NCBI GenBank assembly: GCA_022360135.1
Contig: JAKSDM010001096.1
Span: 1 to 5,725, forward strand
Reading direction: 5' to 3'
DNA: 5,725 bases
Origin: Pseudanabaenales cyanobacterium
GTDB lineage: Bacteria > Cyanobacteriota > Cyanobacteriia > Phormidesmidales > Phormidesmidaceae
The position numbers and the translations under genes were made by a program. Below are positions 1 to 5,594 of the stretch, one piece after another. Below the pieces are notes generated by a model. It saw only the letters and a list, made by a program, of their open reading frames with translations. It was not told the DNA's origin and did not search any database. Positions within the stretch are counted from its first letter, which is position 1; the number at the start of each line of letters is the position of its first letter.

Positions 1-1942
1 ACAAGCCTTAGAAGCCGGAACACGCTTGAAACAGACATTTTGGCTGCAGCAAGACGCTGCGCTGCGGGCTGAGGTGATGACGGTTTTAGGCCAAGCCAGT
101 TATTGGGTTAGAGAACTCAATCGCTTAGAAGGCCATAGCCACTATATTCAAGACATCAGTTTCAGTCCAGATGGTAACATCATCGCCACCGCCAGTCTGG
201 ACGACACAGCGAAACTCTGGAGCCGAGACGGCAGCCTACTACGAACTCTAACCGGGCATTCTGATGCGGTTAAAAGTGTGAGTTTTAGCCCCAACAGCAA
301 CATGCTTGCGACTGCCAGCAATGATCAAACGATCAAACTGTGGACCCTCGACGGCCAGGAGATCATAACCCTGAATGGACATGGGGATTGGGTCAATAGT
401 GTGAGTTTCAGCCCCGATGGTCAGACGATCGCCACCGCCAGTTTTGATCGCACCGTAAAACTCTGGACTCAAACGGGTGAGGAACTCGCGGTTCTAGCCG
501 GACATGAGAATGGGGTCAATAGTGTGAGTTTCAGCCCCGATGGTCAGACGATCGCCACCGCCAGCCATGACACAACCGTAAAGCTTTGGAGCATTGAGGG
601 GCAACTATTACACACTTTCAAGGGGCACCAAGATGAGGTCTATGATGTGAGCTTTAGCCCAGACGGGCAAACCCTGGCCACGGCTAGCAAAGATCATACC
701 GTCATCCTTTGGAATAGCGCTACAAGAACTAAACAACTATCTCTTAAAGGGCATCAAGATACTGTCTTTAGCGTGAGATTCAGTCCAGATGGTCAGATGA
801 TTGCGACCACCAGTGAGGACGAAACTGTAAAATTCTGGACACGCGAGGGCCGGGAAATCATCACGCTTCATGGTCATCATAGTCGAGTGGATAGTGTTTG
901 GTTTAGCCCCGATGGACATACCCTTGCCTCTGCTGGTTTTGATAAGACGATCAGGCTCTGGCGGCTGAATTTACCTAACCTTATCCCAATCTACAACGCA
1001 CACAATGCAACAATTTATGGTGTGGACTTTAGCCCCGACGGTCAGATGATCGCCACCGCCAGTCATGATAACACCGTTAACCTTTGGACAAGAGACGGGC
1101 GTCTGAGCCAAACCCTAACCGGGCATCAAGGTCCAGTCATTAGCGTGAGTTTCAGTCCCGATGGTCAGAGCATCGCCACCGCCAGTGCTGACCAAACAGT
1201 AAAACTCTGGGACTGGAATGGCCAGGGAAAAAATACTCTCTCAGACCACCAAGCCGCAATATCAAGCGTTAGCTTCAGCCCCGACGGTCAGATCATCGGC
1301 ACAGCAAGCTGGGATCAAACTGCAAAACTCTGGGGCCGGGACGGTCACTTGATCCGGACATTGGAGGGGCATAAGGATGGGATTCTCAGTATTAGTTTCA
1401 GTCCCGATGGTCAGAGCATCGCCACTGCCAGTCAGGATAAAACAGCGAAGATCTGGACAATAGATGGCAAAGAATTAAACACCCTGACTGGGCACAATGG
1501 CGCCGTCTATTGGGTGCGCTTCAGTCCTGATGGCGACCTAATCGTCACGGCTAGTGAAGACAATACGGCAAAGCTCTGGACAATAGATGGCCAGGAGATC
1601 CTATCGCTGAAGTCCCACTCGGCTGGTGTATTGGGGCTCAGCTTCAGTCCCGATGGTCAGCGCATTGCTACGGCCAGTGATGACAACACTGTAAAACTCT
1701 GGCAGCGGGACGGAACCTTAATCACAACGCTCATCGGCCATCAGGGGCCCGTCAATGGACTGAGTTTCAGCCCAGATGGCGCCATGCTTGCTTCTGTTGG
1801 CGCAGATCAACAAGTCCTGATTTGGAATATCCAAGATTTCACCCTGGATGGTTTACTGGCCTATGGCTGTGGTTGGGTTGGCGACTATCTGAAGACTAAC
1901 GCTGCGGCCCCTCGTCATCTTTGCAATAGTGTTAACCGTTAG
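1..1942 (+). CDS. C-terminal part of a large 14-blade WD40 repeat protein (5' end outside window)
   Basis: The reading frame is open from the first complete codon (position 2) to the TAG at 1940-1942, so the gene begins upstream. The TTG at 26 is only an in-frame codon with no convincing Shine-Dalgarno. The first ~43 residues (QALEAGTRLKQTFWLQQD onward, ending RELNRLEGH) resemble the helical linker that joins the ATPase/TPR part of cyanobacterial NACHT/AAA-type STAND proteins to their WD40 tail. Fourteen WD40 repeats of about 41 residues follow, most with FSPDG, ATAS, a conserved Asp and a KLW ending. The tail has GCGWVGDYLKTN and a nearby LC, a C-terminal signature I know from this family. 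WD40 propellers are protein-interaction or ligand-sensing platforms. In STAND proteins they hold the ATPase inactive until triggered. No signal peptide or membrane segment is visible. The N-terminal ATPase is not in view, so its presence is inferred; the protein could instead be a stand-alone or kinase-linked WD40 protein. Confidence 0.93.
   Translation, partial: QALEAGTRLKQTFWLQQDAALRAEVMTVLGQASYWVRELNRLEGHSHYIQDISFSPDGNIIATASLDDTAKLWSRDGSLLRTLTGHSDAVKSVSFSPNSNMLATASNDQTIKLWTLDGQEIITLNGHGDWVNSVSFSPDGQTIATASFDRTVKLWTQTGEELAVLAGHENGVNSVSFSPDGQTIATASHDTTVKLWSIEGQLLHTFKGHQDEVYDVSFSPDGQTLATASKDHTVILWNSATRTKQLSLKGHQDTVFSVRFSPDGQMIATTSEDETVKFWTREGREIITLHGHHSRVDSVWFSPDGHTLASAGFDKTIRLWRLNLPNLIPIYNAHNATIYGVDFSPDGQMIATASHDNTVNLWTRDGRLSQTLTGHQGPVISVSFSPDGQSIATASADQTVKLWDWNGQGKNTLSDHQAAISSVSFSPDGQIIGTASWDQTAKLWGRDGHLIRTLEGHKDGILSISFSPDGQSIATASQDKTAKIWTIDGKELNTLTGHNGAVYWVRFSPDGDLIVTASEDNTAKLWTIDGQEILSLKSHSAGVLGLSFSPDGQRIATASDDNTVKLWQRDGTLITTLIGHQGPVNGLSFSPDGAMLASVGADQQVLIWNIQDFTLDGLLAYGCGWVGDYLKTNAAAPRHLCNSVNR
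131..1825 (+). repeat. Array of 14 WD40 blades, ~123-bp period
   Basis: Fourteen FSP-x-x motifs, each ending in a Trp about 41 residues after the last, run from the first Gly-His (131) to the last blade Trp (1823-1825). Fourteen blades fit two seven-bladed propellers. Blades 7 (LASAG) and 14 (LASVG) replace the usual ATAS, and the linker after blade 7 (RLNLPNLIPIYNAHNATIYG) is the most diverged in the array. This places the propeller boundary in the middle and suggests duplication of a seven-blade unit. Blade 2 has FSPNS in place of FSPDG. The Gly of the Gly-His pair is lost before blades 8 (AH), 10 (DH) and 13 (SH). Confidence 0.95.
390..564 (+). repeat. 52-bp exact direct repeat between WD40 blades 3 and 4
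   Basis: Bases 390-441 and 513-564 are identical, offset by 123 bp (one blade). They encode the VNSVSFSPDGQTIATAS core of blades 3 and 4. Third codon positions are identical too, so this is not only protein-level selection: it points to recent blade duplication or gene conversion. A shorter 32-bp identity links blades 9 and 11 (1148-1179 and 1394-1425, offset 246 bp). Confidence 0.9.
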
Positions 1943-1951
1943 TGTACCTAA

Positions 1952-1964
1952 GCCAGAACCTGGC
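1952..1964 (+). terminator. Weak terminator-like hairpin after the WD40 gene
   Basis: GCCAG-AAC-CTGGC forms a perfect 5-bp stem with a 3-nt loop, nine bases after the TAG at 1940-1942. It is followed by a T-biased but interrupted tract (GTTCCTTGTGTTCCTCG), not a clean run of Ts, so intrinsic termination here is only possible. Confidence 0.25.
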
Positions 1965-2069
1965 GTTCCTTGTGTTCCTCGTTTGCATGAACTACACCCT
2001 ACATCCTGTATTCCACACAAGGGAGAATCGATATAAAACTTTAGCCGTTGAGCAAACGTTTCAAAGGGC

Positions 2070-2179
2070 ATAGCAATCCTAAATCAGTTGTAAACCCTAT
2101 GAAATTAGAATCTTTGCTAGATAAGGGTTACATAGTCTTGAAAAGCCTTTGGCGTCTACAAATCAAATAGGATTGCGAT
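2070..2179. mobile_element. MITE-like mini-element with 26-bp imperfect terminal inverted repeats
   Basis: The left end (2070-2095, starting ATAGCAATCCTA) and the right end (2154-2179, ending TAGGATTGCGAT) are inverted copies matching at 20 of 26 positions, including an uninterrupted 9-bp GCAATCCTA/TAGGATTGC. The ~110-bp unit is non-coding. To my knowledge, ends reading GCAATCCTATTTGATTTGT recur in cyanobacterial genomes at insertion-sequence or mini-element borders, which supports a non-autonomous element. I see no clear target-site duplication, so the exact borders and the parent transposase family remain open. It could also be a dispersed structured repeat rather than a transposon relic. 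Confidence 0.55.
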
Positions 2180-2208
2180 AGATAAACCCTTTCATCTTGG
2201 ATTCTAAT
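2104..2208. repeat. Second inverted repeat, interleaved with the mini-element
   Basis: ATTAGAATC (2104-2112) followed by AAGGGTTA (2123-2130) reappears inverted as TAAACCCTT (2183-2191) and GATTCTAAT (2200-2208). The 9-bp outer block is perfect and the inner block has one extra base. The right arm lies outside the right end of the mini-element and the left arm inside it, so the two inverted repeats cross. A further TAAACCCTAT at 2091-2100 can pair instead with 2121-2130 (8 of 10), an alternative to the long pairing. Confidence 0.6.
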
Positions 2209-2237
2209 ACTCCCCTTCGCTTGAAGACATCAACAGC

Positions 2238-2267
2238 TTGATTGTAAACTTGAAACAAAACTAGTAT
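2238..2267 (+). promoter_or_regulatory. Tentative sigma-70-type promoter for the peptidase gene
   Basis: TTGATT (2238-2243) and TAGTAT (2262-2267) are separated by 18 bp and lie about 55 bp before the ATG at 2322. Both are partial matches to TTGACA and TATAAT in an AT-rich region where such matches arise by chance. Support comes mainly from position: upstream of the palindrome and ribosome binding site, and outside the mini-element. Confidence 0.25.
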
Positions 2268-2287
2268 TTGTTAGTAGTAAGTCAAAG

Positions 2288-2302
2288 AATTGATTATCAA
2301 TT
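2288..2302. promoter_or_regulatory. Perfect 15-bp palindrome, candidate operator
   Basis: AATTGATTATCAATT has two 7-bp arms around a central T. It sits 19 bases before the peptidase ATG and just upstream of its Shine-Dalgarno, downstream of the tentative promoter. A dimeric repressor could bind it, or it could form a small mRNA hairpin near the ribosome binding site. No cognate regulator gene is in the window, and AT-rich palindromes of this size can arise by chance. Confidence 0.35.
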
Positions 2303-2310
2303 AATCAGTG

Positions 2311-2324
2311 AAGGGGGAATTATG
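2311..2324 (+). promoter_or_regulatory. Ribosome binding site and ATG that fix the peptidase start
   Basis: AAGGGGG (2311-2317) lies four bases before the ATG at 2322-2324. The frame remains open upstream to a TTG at 2268, but that codon has no Shine-Dalgarno. Translation from the ATG gives MDNKGTGWVPDFPNVKDYT, which matches the usual N-terminus of bacterial C1-family proteins of this kind. Confidence 0.8.
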
Positions 2325-5195
2325 GATAATAAAGGGACAGGTTGGGTGCCAGACTTTCCTAATGTAAAAGATTATACTCTTAAAAGTAAGAAAATTCAAG
2401 CCCTGACTAGCCAAGTTCAAACAGATCGGTTTACGGGGTCTATCGAAGATCTAACAGAACAAGTTTCTCAAGCTTTGAAACTGCTTAGAAACTCTAAAAA
2501 TACAAACAGTGAAGATTCAAAAAAACTGAAGAGCTTAATCGAAAAACTCAATAAAAAAGCAGCTGGAGGAATTTATTTTGCCCCTACAAAAGTCCCTAAA
2601 ATCCTCAAGCCAGGTATGTCTGATCCAGAAATTATCAAGTTAAAAAAGTATTTGCAATCTGCTTACCCAGAAATTAAGCAACTTTCGCCTAACGACTCTT
2701 ATGCTTTTAACCCAACTTTCGATGAACTAATTAAAGTATTGATTGAACACTTTAAGGCTACTAGGGATCTTCCAGAAAACGGAATAGTTGATGGGCAAAC
2801 TATGGATGCTCTTTTGTGGTCTAGTGACGCCAAAAAAAGGATAAAGGAGTTCGAGTCGAAGGAGTTCGATGCCAAGCTTTCTTGTTACCAGGATTACTTA
2901 GGTGAGGAAAAAGCAAAAGAAATTTCTATTCTTCTCAAAGATCTCAAAAAAAGTGAAGGAGAAATTTTGGGCATTGAAGATGAAACACTTAGGGAGGTAG
3001 AGGCAAAACAGAAGGAGGTGGCCGACAAAATGGAAACCGCCCAAAAAACAGTAAAAGATTTTTTAGAAGAACGTAAGATAAAGCTTCCCAAAATTGTAAA
3101 TGATTGGCTTGAGCCTTCAGATAAAAGTGCCATTAAAAATCTATTAAAGAGTTTAAAGATCGAAAATAATAACGGTGAAACATTATATTCATATGACAAA
3201 AACACATCTAAAGAAATGACAGATGGCATCAGTGAACTTGTTAAAGTACTCTGCGAAATCCCCTGTTTTTTGCAACGACCAGGTAAGAAAATAGAGAATA
3301 TTGATGCTCCAATACCAGATCAGCTGTTTGAAAGTGTTCTTAAAAGGATAACATCAAACCAAGTATTTGCTCGGGTTGTCTGGCTAATGAAGCCAGTTAA
3401 TCCATCAGTATTTAGTATAATAACGTTGGCATTACGTGGTTCTAATGAGGATATACCGCCTTCATATGAGTCCGCGCGTCAGAAGCTAGAAGACGCTTCT
3501 GACAGACTCATAGAACAACTTGCTGTGTTAGGAATAAGCTTTAAGAAAACCAGCCCTTATCCTGATTCTACTGCCGATCATTTAGCAATTGATCCTAAGG
3601 TTCGGGAGGCGCTAAATGCAATAATTCAATTCAACAAAAAGCATAGCATCAAAGATAGTTGCCGATCGCCACTTAATATATCAGATATCTCAGAGATATC
3701 AGATATCTCAGAGATCCATGAGATCTATGATGATTTCGTTTGTGAGCAACTAACTAGCGCCGTTCGACAGAAGATTAACCGATTAATTTATCCCATTGTT
3801 AAAGCCGTTTTTCAAATCATCATGCCCCTGGGACAACATGGCAACCTTGGGAAAGCTATGGAGCAAGGATTCGAAACCTTTAACAGTCTTGTTAGGAAGG
3901 CGACAAAACAAGGAAAAGATAACGCCAAAACATCTGATGAAAAACTCAAACAGCTCATCACTGAGACAATTCAACAGGGGGCAATAGAGAAAACAGATGT
4001 GCTAAAAAAGATGGAAACAGTTGATGAGACTGAACACTTGGAGAGCATATGTTTGTCCGCCATTCGAGAAGTTGCCAAAATGGTAACATCCGAACCTAAG
4101 AGTGAGGTCCGTAAGGCCCTACATATGCTGGTGGACAATAAACTTATAGAAGAGTATGACCTAAATCTTAAGTTGATGTCAGACGAATCTTCTGCCCAGA
4201 AGCCATTGCTGGAAATCTTAGATTCTGAAAGCGGGCAAGACCCAGAAGCTGATTTACAAATACCCATTAGTTGGAGCCTGCATCAAAGTATCAAAGCGCA
4301 ATATATAGAGCAGGCAGATAAGAATTCAAAGCAGGCAGATGGAGATACCCACAAATCGACATACCTATTATTGCCAGATTTTGTAGATCTCAGTCTGTGG
4401 TGCTCATCTATTGAAGATCAAGGCTCAATAAATTCATGTACAGCCCATGCGGGTGTGGCGTTAACCGAATATTTTGCCAAAAAAGCGTTCGGAAAGTACA
4501 CCGACGTTTCTCCTCTGTTCCTCTACAAAGCAGCTCGAAATCTAATGCAACGTCAGGGTGATACCGGGGCGTCTGTGCGGGAAACTATGAAAGCGATGGT
4601 TTTATTTGGCATCCCCCCCGAAGAACACTGGCCATACGACGAAGAAAAATATGATGATGAGCCGACGTCTTTTTGCTATTCTTTTGCCCAAAATTATCAG
4701 GCCCTCAAATATTTCCGTCTGGATTATGCTGGCATTTCTCAGGATGCGCTGCTGATTCAAATCAAAGCAGTTTTAGTCGCCGGTTTTCCCTGTATGTTTG
4801 GCTTCACGCTCTACACTTCCATTCATGATGAAGCTAATGTTGAAAAGGGATATATTCCCTACCCTAGCCAACTCGACCAAATGGAGGGGGGACATGCCGT
4901 GGTGGCGGTGGGCTATGACGACCATCGCATGATCGAAAATGCTGATGGCAAACGGTCCGAAGGGGCAATCTTGATCCGCAATTCTTGGGGCGCTGAGTGG
5001 GGGAGAGGGGGCTATGGTTGGCTACCCTATGACTATGTTCTAGCTGGACTCACCGCCGATTGGTGGTCCCTATTTCAGTCTGAGTGGTTCGAATCAGGCC
5101 AGTTCGGAGTCGGAACAAACCTTTGGCCATCTGATCGGATAGGAGGAACTTATAATCCTGAGCTAGCGATTAACCGTTCGGAGAAACAAAATTAG
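2322..5195 (+). CDS. Papain-like (C1 family) cysteine peptidase with peptidoglycan-binding-like domain and long helical central region
   Basis: This 957-residue protein ends in a C1 peptidase domain (about residues 680-930). The active site is visible: Gln700 in IEDQGS (oxyanion hole), nucleophile Cys706 in NSCTAHAG, His858 in GGHAVVAVGYDD and Asn887 in RNSWGAEWGRGGYG. It should hydrolyse peptide bonds; the substrate is unknown. The N-terminus has GTGWVPDFPNVKDYT (residues 5-19), a motif shared with bacterial C1 relatives. Residues ~94-166 (LKPGMSDPEIIKLKKYLQ to NGIVDGQTMDALL) resemble a PG_binding_1 fold. Residues ~195-252 look coiled-coil. Residues ~253-680 are charged, mostly helical and unrecognised, with an ISDISE repeat at 453-464. 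No signal peptide or clear membrane helix is present, so a cytoplasmic location is likely. Many bacterial C1 proteins of this class are only about 250-400 residues, so this one is greatly extended. The central region is strongly AT-rich while the peptidase domain is not. Peptidase activity is well supported; the biological role is not known. Confidence 0.92.
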   Translation: MDNKGTGWVPDFPNVKDYTLKSKKIQALTSQVQTDRFTGSIEDLTEQVSQALKLLRNSKNTNSEDSKKLKSLIEKLNKKAAGGIYFAPTKVPKILKPGMSDPEIIKLKKYLQSAYPEIKQLSPNDSYAFNPTFDELIKVLIEHFKATRDLPENGIVDGQTMDALLWSSDAKKRIKEFESKEFDAKLSCYQDYLGEEKAKEISILLKDLKKSEGEILGIEDETLREVEAKQKEVADKMETAQKTVKDFLEERKIKLPKIVNDWLEPSDKSAIKNLLKSLKIENNNGETLYSYDKNTSKEMTDGISELVKVLCEIPCFLQRPGKKIENIDAPIPDQLFESVLKRITSNQVFARVVWLMKPVNPSVFSIITLALRGSNEDIPPSYESARQKLEDASDRLIEQLAVLGISFKKTSPYPDSTADHLAIDPKVREALNAIIQFNKKHSIKDSCRSPLNISDISEISDISEIHEIYDDFVCEQLTSAVRQKINRLIYPIVKAVFQIIMPLGQHGNLGKAMEQGFETFNSLVRKATKQGKDNAKTSDEKLKQLITETIQQGAIEKTDVLKKMETVDETEHLESICLSAIREVAKMVTSEPKSEVRKALHMLVDNKLIEEYDLNLKLMSDESSAQKPLLEILDSESGQDPEADLQIPISWSLHQSIKAQYIEQADKNSKQADGDTHKSTYLLLPDFVDLSLWCSSIEDQGSINSCTAHAGVALTEYFAKKAFGKYTDVSPLFLYKAARNLMQRQGDTGASVRETMKAMVLFGIPPEEHWPYDEEKYDDEPTSFCYSFAQNYQALKYFRLDYAGISQDALLIQIKAVLVAGFPCMFGFTLYTSIHDEANVEKGYIPYPSQLDQMEGGHAVVAVGYDDHRMIENADGKRSEGAILIRNSWGAEWGRGGYGWLPYDYVLAGLTADWWSLFQSEWFESGQFGVGTNLWPSDRIGGTYNPELAINRSEKQN
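3478..3503. repeat. Perfect 9-bp inverted repeat inside the peptidase gene
   Basis: GTCAGAAGC (3478-3486) and GCTTCTGAC (3495-3503) are exact reverse complements around an 8-nt loop. They encode part of RQKLEDASDR, so the hairpin is fully within coding sequence. It may be chance. No T-run follows, so it is not terminator-like. Confidence 0.6.
3678..3713 (+). repeat. 18-bp in-frame tandem repeat encoding ISDISE twice
   Basis: Two exact copies of ATATCAGATATCTCAGAG (3678-3695 and 3696-3713) are followed by a decayed third copy starting ATCCATGAGATC. Each copy adds six residues (ISDISE, peptidase residues 453-464), then IHEIYDD. The unit is partly self-complementary: GATATCT (3684-3690) and AGATATC (3694-3700) form a 7-bp stem with a 3-nt loop. 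This is a coding minisatellite probably made by replication slippage, and copy number could vary between strains. Confidence 0.9.
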
Positions 5196-5296
5196 AATCA
5201 AAATCAATCTAATCCCTAAGGTTGAGCAAGGTAGCGATTGTCTTGAATGTCAAGTTAAAAAGGAATATTTCAGCAGAAAGAAGCCATTCGATGTAG

Positions 5297-5357
5297 GGTG
5301 GGCAACACTCCAAGCATCAATAACCAACACATCATGCAAAAGCCTCCACTGCCCACC
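5297..5357. repeat. Split GGTGGGCA / TGCCCACC dispersed-repeat relic
   Basis: GGTGGGCA (5297-5304), within GATGTAGGGTGGGCA, and TGCCCACC (5350-5357) are exact reverse complements 45 bp apart. In many cyanobacteria I recall a compact form in which GTAGGGTGGGCA is followed closely by TGCCCACC. Here the arms are separated, as if the element had an insertion or had decayed. The link to that repeat class is from memory. Confidence 0.45.
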
Positions 5358-5379
5358 ATCAAAATGTTTCGCTATGTAG

Positions 5380-5404
5380 ATCAATGGCGCAATCATTGAT
5401 TTTT
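5380..5404 (+). terminator. Possible intrinsic terminator downstream of the peptidase gene
   Basis: ATCAATGG (5380-5387) pairs with TCATTGAT (5393-5400), seven Watson-Crick pairs plus one G-U, around loop CGCAA, then TTTTC follows so that five Ts run from 5400 to 5404. It points in the plus direction, about 185 bp after the peptidase stop. The stem is AT-rich and so weak for a classic terminator, but it is the best candidate in this stretch. Confidence 0.4.
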
Positions 5405-5408
5405 CTAG

Positions 5409-5564
5409 TGCGATCTCACCCCCATCTTCACTAAAATTGCAATCATATGACTCTCACCCCTCTCGCGTTACCGCGATCGCATCTCTCCGACTGCGATCGC
5501 ACCCCCATTGCTACTAAAATTGCAATCACATGACTCTCAATCCTCTTCCTGTAGCGCGATCGCA
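5409..5564. repeat. 83-bp tandem duplication carrying HIP1 octamers
   Basis: Bases 5409-5481 align without gaps to 5492-5564 at 60 of 73 positions, offset 83 bp, sharing for example ACTAAAATTGCAATCA and ATGACTCTCA. Perfect HIP1 octamers GCGATCGC lie at 5473-5480, 5493-5500 and 5556-5563. The base of the first unit that corresponds to the middle octamer reads GCGATCTC (5410-5417), one change from HIP1. HIP1 is highly over-represented in many cyanobacterial genomes, so it identifies the host lineage rather than a local function. The region is non-coding. Confidence 0.85.
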
Positions 5565-5578
5565 CGATGCCGAAAGAA

Positions 5579-5594
5579 CCTCTCAACCTCTCAA
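5579..5594. repeat. Two tandem copies of CCTCTCAA
   Basis: CCTCTCAA occurs at 5579-5586 and again at 5587-5594, followed by a partial CCCACC. It lies about 30 bp past the end of the toxin gene. This is a small slippage-type repeat with no evident role. Confidence 0.6.

Larger units (their letters stand above)
1943..2321. other. Gene-free stretch between the WD40 gene and the peptidase gene
   Basis: No supportable coding region lies here; short open frames on either strand show no recognisable protein. The stretch holds a weak hairpin just after the WD40 stop, a MITE-like element (2070-2179), a second inverted repeat interleaved with it (2104-2208), a tentative promoter (2238-2267), a palindrome (2288-2302) and the ribosome binding site of the peptidase gene. 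The 11-mer CACCCTACATC near 1985 is the reverse complement of GATGTAGGGTG near 5290, a motif that seems dispersed in cyanobacterial intergenic DNA. Confidence 0.8.

Noticed and set aside
26..28. TTG as the true start of the WD40 protein
   Set aside because: The frame stays open to the window edge, with family-like linker residues (QALEAG) before the TTG. The gene begins upstream.
248..472. Minus-strand open frame antisense to WD40 blades 2-3
   Set aside because: It is the shadow of a repetitive plus-strand gene. A similar frame appears antisense to other blades (737-919), and no ribosome binding site or recognisable protein is seen.
1853..2071. Minus-strand 72-residue open frame across the WD40 stop
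   Set aside because: It overlaps the conserved WD40 C-terminal coding sequence, has no family resemblance and no convincing start signal.
2268..2321. Upstream TTG start for the peptidase, adding 18 residues
   Set aside because: There is no Shine-Dalgarno before it, and it would place the strong AAGGGGG inside the coding region. The ATG at 2322 also starts the conserved GTGW-PDFP motif region.
2894..3229. Minus-strand 111-residue open frame within the peptidase gene
   Set aside because: The Ser/Phe-rich composition is what antisense to Lys/Glu-rich helical coding sequence produces. The plus-strand gene is clearly real.
3478..3503. Intragenic 9-bp hairpin as a regulatory or terminator element
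   Set aside because: It has no T-run and lies mid-gene in well-formed coding sequence. It is kept only as a repeat feature.
3787..3837. Possible membrane helix in the peptidase (LIYPIVKAVFQIIMPLG)
   Set aside because: The hydrophobic stretch is only about 17 residues, contains Lys and Gln, and lies between charged helices. An amphipathic or buried helix is more likely.
3783..4267. Open frames of 63-98 residues on both strands within the peptidase gene (3783-3974 minus, 3796-3987 plus, 3971-4267 minus)
   Set aside because: All lie inside the continuous 957-codon gene, show no domain, and have no ribosome binding site that stands out.
5409..5564. CRISPR-like array from the direct repeats
   Set aside because: There are only two units of an 83-bp imperfect repeat. 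There is no short conserved repeat with unique spacers and no cas gene.
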